From positions 42,369,883-42,433,882 of the forward strand of contig NC_087069.1 in assembly GCF_963678635.1 (NCBI RefSeq): 64,000 nucleotides of DNA. Reading direction: 5' to 3'. Position numbers and translations under genes: made by a program. This document shows, in pieces, positions 9,690 through 18,989 of this stretch. The stretch's first letter is position 1, and the number at the start of each line of letters is the position of its first letter. This DNA is from Symsagittifera roscoffensis. Its lineage: Eukaryota > Xenacoelomorpha > Acoela > Convolutidae. The notes under the pieces are model-generated. The model worked only from the letters and a program-made list of their open reading frames with translations. It had not been told where the DNA came from and did no database searches.

Positions 9690-10760
9690 TTGGAGATACT
9701 CAGCCAATGTGGAGAGAGTACCCTTAAAGACTTCAAACCGTCTCCCATGAATTACAGAAAGGGAAGCGTCGTAGGACAGCTAGTCCCAGGGGATTATAAC
9801 CGACTGACAGTGTCGGAAACTATATCCATTGATGAACCCGCCGGTGGATACATGGAGATGTTAGAGTACAGAAATTCGGCCAGAGGACACTTAATGGCTC
9901 TGGAAGACAAAAGTGCCATGGAAGGTTATTTGGAGACGATGATGCAAGGCACCACCCTGAAGCAGAAGGCATACGGGACTCTGGTATCGTCTGAAATGCA
10001 CGCGGAAACGATCGAGCAGTTGGTGAGCCTTCCATGGAGAGCAGTAGTGTTGCGATACTTCGAAGAAGAAATGAGAACCACGCCGAAGATACACGCACTG
10101 ATAGCAATACCCTATGTGAGAACAGAGTTACAACTGAGGTTCGCTTGGTGCATGATTGGACTGACTCGCGGGGAATATGATTCGGAAGAAAGGAAAATAT
10201 CGAAGGGAGAAAAGGTGTTCTTAACGACGAGTGTGAGGGATCTGATGACCCAAGAAGGAGCAGCAGTAGCGTGCGCGAAGCGGAGAGACGCTATCTGTTT
10301 CGTTCGATTTAAGATGGAACAAATTTCACTGCCAGCATTGAACACTTGCGTCAAGATGCTAAGAGAAGGCGATGAACGAGCGAAAGCCTTGCTCTTGCTA
10401 GCACTTTTGGACATATATCAGAGCAAACTAATGCGAGTGAATATGAAAGAAACTGTGGAACTAGAACCGATGAATAAAATAGACGAAATAGGGAGGTTCT
10501 CAAACAAGGAGCTGAGGCTCTCGAAAGAATCTATGGGAGCACTGCCGAGATCCAGTGAATACTGTGGACCGCTCAGGAAGAAATCATACAGTTACGTATC
10601 CGGAATCATAGGGATGGCGTACAACCCTTTCCTAAATGAAGACATACTTGATTGCTTCTTTGATTACGAGCAAGCAGTGTTGCTAAGATTCTGGACATCA
10701 AGAATTGCAACGATAAGAAGCGCTGCTAATCAGCAGACCAAGCTGGGACTTGTCTTGTAG
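9690..10760 (+). pseudogene. Second full-length copy of piece I
   Basis: 356 open codons matching the first copy. The two are identical for roughly the first 440 bases, then differ by about 2 percent (for example FKMEQISLPA versus FMIEQFSLPA, ETVELEPMNK versus EPVELEPMKK). The reading continues past 10760 with a few interruptions through 10929 to the next piece. Same helical, family-unknown protein as the copy at 4.7 kb. Confidence 0.6.
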
Positions 10761-10928
10761 GAAAACGTGACTGCACCTTCAGTGCCAAAATCGGACAACC
10801 GAGTGGAGTTTGGATTGGGATTCTCGGACGAACTACTGAGAACGAGCTTAATGGTGGTATGGGAACTGATGAAACAATCATGGTGTCCTAGTCCCAACGC
10901 TGATTCGATATTACGTGCGACATAAGAC

Positions 10929-11432
10929 GTGCAGAGGGAGCTGAACTCAGACTGTAACTTGCGTGACCTGAACATCATCTATAATTTGATGACGACAGCC
11001 TCTAAGAGCAACGGAGAAGTCAAATTAGAGTTGCCCGGCTGGGGACCAGAGGACTGGGTCAAACCTCGTAGCTGTCTGGCAGAAGCCTGTGGACTGGAAG
11101 GTCCTATCTGTGGAGGTCTGGATTGCGTAAAGACCCTGGAGAAACAACACAAGCCATTGACGATATTGTTTGGGAACATTGTGATGAAGGCGAAAACAGA
11201 AACGGAACTGATTGCAGATTGCCATGGAGAAACCGAGGTGAATCTAGTGACTGCACTAGGGTTCTACAGCCTGTTTGTTTCTCTAGAGTCACTATTGAAT
11301 CTAGAACAAAAGCACGAGATGGTTACGCCCATCAGTGTAGAAGAATTCCCGGGAGCGTTGCAGTACGAGCAGAAAAAATATTGGAAAGTGGAGAGAAGCG
11401 TTCGAGGCGGAAATGAACATCCTGCAGAGTGA
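10929..11432 (+). pseudogene. End of piece I and piece J, second copy
   Basis: 167 open codons covering the end of the helical part (LNIIYNLMTTASKSNGEVKL, LPGWGPEDWVKP) and continuing without interruption into piece J (LADCHGETEVNL-like). In the first copy these two parts lie on either side of an interruption, so here they are seen joined. It leads straight into the C-terminal piece. Confidence 0.55.
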
Positions 11433-11471
11433 AACTTATCGAAGACCAACGGGAGCGAGATATTTAGTGAG

Positions 11472-12336
11472 ATGAACTCTAGCTCCAATGTGCAAGAGCG
11501 AATACGCAGTGCATTTTGCAGCGGTGGATGTGAAAAGTACGAGAACGATCGTGGATCAAGCCTTCTCAGGGCCAAAATGCATAAGACTAGCGAAAATGTC
11601 AGAAAAATTGTGTTACGAGTTAGTGTGCAAAATGTTCTCAGCAGTTCCGGAGAGAACCAAAGAGGACATGGAATCGATACTGGGAAAGAAGTTCATGGGA
11701 TACGCTAGTGGAAACTTCAGCGACTTTGAAAGACAAAAGCAGAAAGCATCAACAGTCACGGATTACAATGCAGTAGATGAGAATGATGAAGTCCACCGAG
11801 TGATAATGGAAATGGAACCACTACTGGAAGCTTCGGGAAAACGTAATTGGAGGAGCATCATGCCAACACTTGATGAGTTCCGCTGCCATTGCTTGCTGCA
11901 AACATGGTGGTACCCCGGGCGTAGTAATCTGGTGTTGATCTGGGACTGTGGAGAGCTGCTCTCCATGGGTTTACCAGATTCATCACAGCCCATAGCGATA
12001 GTGATAGTAGGAGTTATGATGGCGATACGATGGCTGGAAGCTCATGTAAAAGAGAACAATGGACAGGAGGCGCCGACGAAAGAACAGTTACAGGAATTGG
12101 ATTGTCTAAAATATTTAGATTTTTTTGAAACAATGTGCAAAACTTTGAACATTCCGATGGAAGTGAAAAAAATATGGGCCAGAAGACGACTGATGCCATG
12201 GTTTAGAGCCAACGTGACTGCATGGTTGTACGAGTATGCCAAGAAACATATGTCGAAGCACAGCAGAGTGCGTATCAGCTGGACATTGGAGCAGGAGCTT
12301 TTAATCGAGCTTTTGCAACTCATCGGAATACAGTAA
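11472..12336 (+). pseudogene. Unknown long gene, piece K (C-terminal)
   Basis: About 285 codons of uninterrupted protein (282 from 11488), the most intact part. Features are VHFAAVDVKSTRTIVDQAFS, a Lys-rich linker, a Trp-rich segment (LLQTWWYPGRSNLVLIWDCG), a hydrophobic helix (PIAIVIVGVMMAIRWLEAHV) that could be membrane-seeking but is short, and a C-terminal helical part (MPWFRANVTAWLYEYAKKH). It ends with TAA at 12334-12336 followed by noncoding A-rich sequence, so this is probably the true C terminus. Only a 140-base fragment of it recurs (at 8.19-8.33 kb). Family unknown. Confidence 0.6.
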
Positions 12337-14110
12337 CCACCGCAGTGAAGAGAACTTCTAGGACAAGTGAATGTGACGGAAGGGAAAAAGAAGAGATGTT
12401 GAAGGAATACTTGGAAAGAAACGTGACGTTGTGCCTCCACAACAGCTTCTGCCGAAACAAAGAATCTAACGTTGATCCTCTACCTTGTTGTACACAAAGA
12501 GTAGAAGAGCAGAATTGTTAGAGAACTGCTTCCAAAAGCGTCAGAACAGCTACCGACGTGTTGCAAAACAAAGAGACTGAAAGTGCGGAGTCAATATCGC
12601 AGGAGGAGGAGATGGAACATTGACAAATGTCCGAAAAACAAGAAAAAAAAGAAAGAAAAAAATTAGAAGAAATTAGAAGTTTTAGAACTTTCAAACGACG
12701 AGCAAAGAAGGAAACAAAGATGCGACGAAAGAGAAGATTGTTTTGTATGTGACAAAAACCTCAAATGAGAAACAAAGCAACTAAGTTTGCAATTGAAACT
12801 GAAAAGAAAACTTTCAGTTGAGTTTTGAAGATTAAAGAATTTGTTGCGTTTTTAAATTTGCATTATGATTTTAGTTAGTGGCTTTATAGACACTTACTAT
12901 TTTATTAGAGAGGCTTGAGTGAAGAATATATTAAAATATTCTAGCCTGAATGATTGTTTTTAATCAACTAGGACGCCTGATCACTTTGTGGTGACATGAA
13001 AGGCTTGGGTAGATTATTTCATTGTGCCTTATAACCACCGAGTTTAATAATTTTAATATTCAGGGCAGGTAACAACTAAATTTCCGTAGGGAAGAAGCAG
13101 AGAACAATAATTTTAGTTTGTGGGTTGGCAGGACTGTCCTGCGTTTCTACACTTTTTAAACTTAGGAGAAAAAGTTCTAAATCGGGACATAGACATTGGA
13201 AGTCTAAAAACAATGCTTTATCTTAAGTATATCCTCAAAAAGTGCAGACTGGTGAAAGAAAGTGTAGTATGATGCCATTTATATTCTGCAGTGAGTCGAT
13301 GTGACGTGGATTAAAGTGACTTTATGCATTTTGTAAATTCTGTTCGATGGCACTGTACCATTTCGATGAAGAGTACGAGAATCAATGAGGAAATTGACCG
13401 GGCTGTCCGGGGAGTATGTGACTTTCGACCAAAATGTACGAAAATGCAGTTTCGCAATCGAAATTTTATCGATCAGAAAAAGAACATCTAACCTGGAAGA
13501 TTGATGGTTTTAATGGATTAGCAGCGTTATTTGAACGATTAGACGAAACGGGAAGGATTGGGTTTAACTGACATGCTAATTTTTAAAATTTCGATTTGAG
13601 CGTGAACGACACGTAACCTTTTTATATTTCGCACACACTGAAACGGCAAAACAGAACAACAATACTTGCAGTGAAAACAACAACGAGAAAACGACAACAA
13701 GTTGAAACTGTGATTGGAATTTGTCAGGAACCATTCCGAGTTGTAACGATTGTGCCGCTAAAATCGTTACAACGTAGAGCCCGAGAAAAAGGAAGGGTGT
13801 TGGGACGGCGTGTCCAGCCTTCCGGAAAAAAATAGGAGTGCCCAAGACTCAAACTGATATATATAAACTTTTAGCTTCCTGGTCATGTCCTGAGTTGAAT
13901 TTAATTAACATCCCGATTCATTTTCAGAGAATGAAAAGCTAGGAGTGAGGGAAAGGGTTGATCCATTTTCGATGGAGATGATGATTTTTATCTACTGAAC
14001 AAAAACAATCGTAATATAATAAATAGTAGTAGCCCTGTTTTTGAGAGTGACCTCGTTGTCTGAGGATACTGAGACCCAGCCATGAGCTCGTTATTTTTGC
14101 ATATTTTTAG
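12337..14110. other. Noncoding AT-rich tail between the unknown gene and the LINE
   Basis: Coding-like sequence stops at 12336. 12.6-12.75 kb is A/G-rich (runs such as AAAAAAAAGAAAG). 12.8-13.5 kb is ordinary AT-rich DNA with a short palindrome (AGAATATATTAAAATATTCT at about 12924). No gene is supported. A minus-strand open stretch at 13576-13845 would encode two hydrophobic segments, but it lacks any other sign of being real. Confidence 0.5.
13858..13867 (+). promoter_or_regulatory. Possible TATA box
   Basis: TATATATAAA stands alone in moderately GC-balanced sequence. It could serve a transcript running rightward into the LINE region. There is no independent evidence of a transcription start, so this rests on the motif alone. 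Confidence 0.25.
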
Positions 14111-14173
14111 GTTAATTTGAGCATTCTGGTCGAAGCCGGAAAGCAGTGACGTTTTGTCGATCCGATGTTAGGA
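14111..14173 (+). repeat. Left arm of a 64-bp inverted repeat
   Basis: Begins TTAATTTGAGC and matches the reverse complement of 15850-15913 over about 64 bases with two mismatches. The arms enclose 1.7 kb that contains the LINE 5'UTR, its ORF1 and the very start of its ORF2. Confidence 0.8.
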
Positions 14174-14540
14174 AAACCACCAAAAAAACTGGCTTTGGCA
14201 GAGACGGTGAAAAGCATGTAGAGCTGTGTTTAGACGCTAGCCAGTCGTTTTAGAACCTAGCTTGATTTTCCGTCGTATGTACTTCCGGGCGAATGTTACA
14301 GTTATCCCAAAGAAAGAGAAAGAACAACAAAATCTTGCGAGATTCGAGGCAAATTCACCCGTCTTTGATCCTTGAAGAGAGACTAATCAGAACAATCTAC
14401 AGAAGTAGAAATAACTTGAAAAAATTAGTTCTGAAGAAACGGTCAAAGTCTGCTACGAAGAAGTCAAAGGAACAGTCAACGTCGAAGCGAAGGCAGAAAA
14501 ACAACAGCAGAAATAAAAAAAAAGCAGGAAGTTTTTTCTG

Positions 14541-14753
14541 AAATTACAAGGGTAGCTTCTTGGGACTTAATTGTCTTAGAGCGGCCCAGGAACAATCAAA
14601 TTAGGGCTTAGTGTTTTTGAAGGAGAAATTACGGGGTAGCTTCTTGAGACTTCAGTGTGTTAGAGCGGCCCAGTAACTTTGTGAGGTTGATTTCATTAGG
14701 TAGCTTCGTGAGACTTAAGTGTCATAGAGCGGCCTGATAAAATCAAACTTAAT
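14541..14753 (+). repeat. Three tandem 5'UTR monomers of the LINE
   Basis: The core GGTAGCTTCKTGRGACTT..AGAGCGGCC occurs at about 14551-14588, 14635-14672 and 14700-14735, just before the ORF1 ATG at 14754. Repeated promoter-bearing monomers at the 5' end are known from some LINEs (mouse L1 is the classic case). Here I infer the same role. Confidence 0.7.
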
Positions 14754-15430
14754 ATGCCTCCAAAACCAAAAACTAGACGTAAAGGTACTGAATCTGTGAG
14801 TAAAATGGACGCTTGGCAATGTAAAACGTGCAAAAGATCTATGGTAACATCGATGATAAAGTAATGGAGTGTGATAAATGTCATTAACACTATTGTACAA
14901 CATGCATAAATATGCCTGACCAAGTCTACGATTACATGTGTCAACCAGAAGTCATCTGGTGTTGCAGTTCCTGCTCACCGAGGTTGAAACTTCTAATTGA
15001 AGCTGACAAGAATCCAGAACCGGATACACTAAGGAGCGATCTGGACAAAACAATGGTGAACCTAAACCACATAATGAACGACTTCTACAAGTTTGTAGCA
15101 GGACCAAGAGCCGTGAATCAAACTGAACAGAAACCATGGGACTTGGCCCAACAACCGAAATTCAAGCAACTAAAAAAATTATAATGGAAACATCTGAAGA
15201 GTAAAAAAGAGAAGAAGAAGACGACAAAAGGAGAAAAAAGAACTTGATAATTTACAAAGCACCTGAGAGTACCCACCAAGTTAGACATAACAGAAAGGTA
15301 GAAGTCAAACAACTGATAGAAACATTTCTAGCATCGGTTGAAATGGGAAACAAAACAGCCTCAAACTTTGTCCGACTTGGGAAGAAGAACGATGAAGCCA
15401 CGACAAACAGACCACTGCTTGTATCCTTTG
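14754..15430 (+). pseudogene. LINE ORF1 with PHD-type zinc finger
   Basis: Starts at ATG 14754 (MPPKPKTRRKGTESVS, a basic N terminus). A Cys4-His-Cys3-like pattern follows: WQCKTCKRS, then MECDKCH, HYCTTC and, 25 residues on, WCCSSC, which is the layout of a PHD finger. PHD-type ORF1 proteins are known in CR1-clade LINEs. After the finger come an acidic helical part (SDLDKTMVNLNHIMNDFYKF) and Lys-rich stretches. A frame change near 14850 and a TAA between CH and HYC break it, with more interruptions after 15184. The intact protein would bind RNA or chromatin for retrotransposition; that is inference from the family. Confidence 0.75.
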
Positions 15431-15571
15431 ATTAAAAAAAGATGTAACCGAGATAATGAAAAACTTGAATAAATTAAAAGATGCCAAAAAAATCAAAAAC
15501 CTGCGGATTGGCCCAGACAGGAGTCTCAAGGAACGAGAAGAAGTCAGAAGATTATTAGCAAAGGCAAAAAA

Positions 15572-16440
15572 TTGAACGAAAAGGAACAAGGAGAATACGT
15601 GCACCTTGTGAGGGGGTTGCAAATAATGAGACTGAGGAAAAAAGCCTCAAACCGGTCTTTATTAATCTGGTACACAAACATAGACACATTAAATCAAGAC
15701 AAACTGCACGAAATCCCGTGGAGAATGAATCAAGAAAAATGCAAGCCTGATGTCATCGCTCTAGTGGAAGACAAACCGAAAAGTTCGCGCACAGAATGGA
15801 ATCCAGTCTGGCATAAAATCCAAAACTATAACATAGAATCTGAATATATTTCCTAACATCGGGTCGACAAAACGTCACTGCTTTCCGGCTTCGACCAGAA
15901 CGCTCAAATTAACTCATATGATATATGAATCAGAATGAATATGTACCTATCTGATCAAGGTCGCGGAAATTTAGTTTATAATAATGAAAACATTGACTAC
16001 TCCTTGAACACAAATAATTCTTCCTTCTGTGAAAAATTGTTTTTAAAAATTAAAATCGGCAGGATCATCATCAACTTTGGTGAATCGTGAAGAAGTCCAA
16101 ACTCCACTAAAGAAAATAACCACCACCTAAAAATTTGATCTCCAATTTGACCGAAACACAGTCTAATGACTCAATACTAATAGTGGGAGACACAAATCTA
16201 CCACAGATAGATTGGGAGGCCATGAGTATATTAAAAGATGAAAATAGCACTTAGTTCACCTTTTTAGAGGCAGTAAAAGATGCACTACTAACACAACATA
16301 TCAAAGAGCCTACAAGGCTTACTGGCAGAGACAAGGCATCACTGCTTGAGGTTGTGATGTGAGATATAGTCTTGAAAGATCTAGACACCGCGTTAGAGGC
16401 ACCAATCGGAAAAATGGACCACGTCCTTGTCAAGATAGAT
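15572..16440 (+). pseudogene. LINE ORF2, endonuclease domain remnant
   Basis: Starts in the region SLLIWYTNIDTLNQDKLHEI, the first endonuclease strand with its NxxxL pattern, followed by KPDVIALVEDK, where the catalytic Glu sits in this family (ALVE). After the 64-bp inverted-repeat insertion the domain resumes as MYLSDQGRGNLVY. SILIVGDTNLPQIDWEAM (about 16165-16225) is the later GDxNLPxIDW block, and KMDHVLVKI near 16410-16440 is the terminal DH block. Several stops and frame changes are present. Function known from the family: target DNA nicking. Confidence 0.7.
15850..15913 (-). repeat. Right arm of the 64-bp inverted repeat, inside LINE ORF2
   Basis: Ends GCTCAAATTAA. Reverse complement of 14111-14173 with two mismatches. 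The endonuclease reading is protein-like on both sides of this arm but not within it, so the 64 bases were added to the LINE. Confidence 0.8.
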
Positions 16441-18490
16441 GTGCCAATAAAGAGGGTTAAATCGAAAGCTAAAAACCGCAGAAACTATAAAAAGGGAGAC
16501 TACCACGGGATGAGAAACCATCTAGCTGACGCAACGGTTCAATTAAATACATGGCAAAAACTGAAAAAGTGCATAAAATTATTAGTAGAAAAATTCGTGC
16601 CTTTAATTAAAAAACGCAGCAGTGACAACCAAATGCCGGCCGCTAGCAAGGGCGGTGCGCATGAAAATAAAAGAAAAAAAGAAAGCCTGGAAAATATTCA
16701 AAAACTATCAAACAGCGAAAAATTTTATCTAAATATAAAACCAAACGAAATGAAGTTAGATCTGCCACATGATCGGAGGCACTCACATCTGAAAAACAAA
16801 TATCATCAGAAGTTAAAACTAATCCGAAAAAGTTCTGGAGTTACCTACGCCAAAAAACTGCCACAAGAGAATCAATCCCCGCTTTAATAAAACCAAATGG
16901 TATGCTAACCGACACAGACGACGAAAGGGCAGAAGTGCTCTCAAACTTCTTTGCATCGGTTTTCACTGAGGAACCCCGGGTAACTGAGAGATCAGCCCTC
17001 CGCCAACCGCCAGCATTGATGACAATCTGGGGCTAACAATGAATGACATCCGAGAAGAACTCAATCGGTTAGACACCTCAAAGTCGCCTGGACCAGATGG
17101 ATTTTGATCCTAGGGTCCTATTCGAGTTACGATAAATCATCTTAAAACCACTTTTGATTCTTTTCCAAACCTCTTGGGAGACAAGCAAATTACCCGAAGA
17201 CTGGAAGTTGCCTAACATTTCTGCAAAACTCAAAAAAGGTAAAAAAATCGATGGCAGATAACTATAGACCAATCAGTTTAACTCCAATATGTTGCAAGTT
17301 GATCGAAAAGTTTGTTCGAAAGCATTTAATGGATCATTTCAATGAAGAAGGACTAATAACAAAAGCACAATACGGTTTTCGATCTGGACGTTTACTGAAC
17401 TTACAACTCCTGAAAGTAATTGATGACTTCACCAGGGCAATGGATAAACATGAAATTGTCGACGTGATATACTTGGACTTCAAGAAAGCCTTCGATTCGG
17501 TACTGATCTGAGTTCTTAGACAGTATGGAGTAATTGGAAGAACCTTGAACTGGATAACAGGCTTTTTTTCGGGACGTCAACAGAGAGTGCTAATTAACGA
17601 TTCAAGATCCTCATGGCAGCCAGTAAACCTCAACTGGGGATATCCCAAGGTTCAGTACTCGGCCCAGTACTGTTTTTAATATACATCAACACAATGCCGG
17701 ACAAAATGGCGACAAAAATATATCTATTTGCTGACGATGCGAAATTATACCGTTAAATTGAAGACAAATTGGATGTAACACGCATACATGAAGATTTACA
17801 GTCACTAGAAACTTGGCCTGGCCAAAGTCTTTTGTCTTTTAATATCGACAAATGTGTTCACAATACAATAGGAACCAAGAAATTTGATATGGCGAGGAAC
17901 TATAAAATCAATGGCGAAAATATTAAAGAAGTGCAACTCGAAAAAGACCTGGGTATCTGTCTGAACAACAAACTGACATTCGAAACACACATCACTAAAA
18001 ACGCCAATAAGGCAAACGGCATGATAGCAGTAACTAAGAAAAGCTTCACTAAAGCCACGAAACAAGTATTTTTAAACATCGAATTTGCGAACTTAATGTG
18101 GCACCCAAGAATGATCAAGCATCAAAAGATCTTGGAAAACGTACAAAGAAGAGCGATGCGTCTAGTTAGTGGTATAAAAAATCTATCCTATTACGAACGC
18201 CTTAAAGAACTGAATCTATCATCGCCGGAATACAGAAGGAAAAGAGGGACAATGTTAGAAATGTATTAAATCTGCTATGGTTTTTATGATAGGAATTATG
18301 CGGGACTAATCGAGCGGAATGATAGGGATTCTAGAGGTAACGCATGTAAAGTAGTAGTACGTAAAGCAAATCTAGAAATGCGAAAAAATTTCTTCACGAT
18401 AAGAGCACCTCTCGACTGGAACAATCTGCCACCGGAAACAGCGCAAAGCAAGACCGTCGACAAACTCAAGTGGAAACTGGACAAACATTA
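16372..18490 (+). pseudogene. LINE ORF2, reverse transcriptase domain remnant
   Basis: After a Lys-rich linker (16440-16890) the RT core reads LDTSKSPGPDGF (about 17070-17105), NYRPISLTPICCKLIEKFV (about 17255-17315), LDFKKAFDSV (motif A, about 17475-17505), ISQGSVLGPVLFLIYIN (motif B region, about 17640-17690) and YLFADDAKLY (motif C, about 17721-17750). The C-terminal part includes MWHPRMIKHQKILENVQRRA and PLDWNNLPPETAQSKTVDK, typical of CR1/Jockey proteins. Multiple stops and frame changes show that it is dead. The intact enzyme copies element RNA at the nicked target. Confidence 0.85.
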
Positions 18491-18599
18491 GAAAGCGATT
18501 GGAACTTTAGGTACGAATTCGACCGAGATAGGATAGAACATTTGAAATGACCACAAGAGGCACTGCCTAATGATCATAAAAAACTTGACTTGACGTGAC

Positions 18600-18989
18600 T
18601 ATTTGAACCATTCTCTAAGCCTTATGCTTCAAGCAAGCTCACAGCACAGACACAAACCACGCGAATAAAACATTTGCGAAGAAGGACAACCTGTTTTATA
18701 CAACATAGAGTTTTTGCATATGAACACTTTTACACAGAGGCGAAGCTGAACATACAATAGGTAATCAGAAGGTCAAAAGTATCATAGTAACCGAGGTTAC
18801 AGTCAGGAGTCTTCATCACGTATTCCAGTCAAAATCCTTGGAATTTTCTAGATATGGAAGTGATAATGATAAAAGAAGATGTCAAGTGTTGATGTCTTTA
18901 CAATTGAAATCGATACGGGTTACGTTTCTTCAATAAGAACACGCAACTCGACACGAGAAAATACAATATACAAGTGTTATTTGTAAAAA
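18600..18989. other. Intergenic stretch between two LINEs
   Basis: Follows the 3' end of the CR1-like LINE. AT-rich, no open reading frame of note and no repeat that I recognise. Confidence 0.4.

Larger units (their letters stand above)
3699..11471 (+). repeat. Tandem and mosaic duplication block of the unknown gene
   Basis: Two large direct copies, about 3.70-6.51 and 8.67-11.47 kb, at a constant offset of 4969 bases over at least 3852-4721. Between them lie partial copies: 6592-7527, 7528-8005, 8006-8190, 8190-8330, 8340-8550 and 8551-8646. Shared interruptions show that decay preceded duplication. The tract of about 3817-5160 is identical to its copy by eye, while flanking parts of the same duplication differ by about 2 to 5 percent. 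Confidence 0.75.
14541..18600 (+). mobile_element. CR1-like LINE (non-LTR retrotransposon), nearly full length, decayed
   Basis: Order on the plus strand: tandem 5'UTR monomers, ORF1 with a PHD finger, ORF2 with an apurinic-like endonuclease and a reverse transcriptase carrying FADDAKLY, and a 3' end with short CTTGA repeats (ACTTGACTTGAC at about 18580-18600). This order and the RT motifs fit the CR1/Jockey side of the non-LTR elements. ORF2 has several stops and frame changes, so the copy is dead. It is interrupted by a 64-bp insertion near the start of the endonuclease (15850-15913). Confidence 0.85.

Noticed and set aside
13576-13845. Minus-strand frame with two hydrophobic segments
   Set aside because: No codon bias, no splice or promoter support and no recognised family; hydrophobic frames arise easily opposite A/G-rich sequence.
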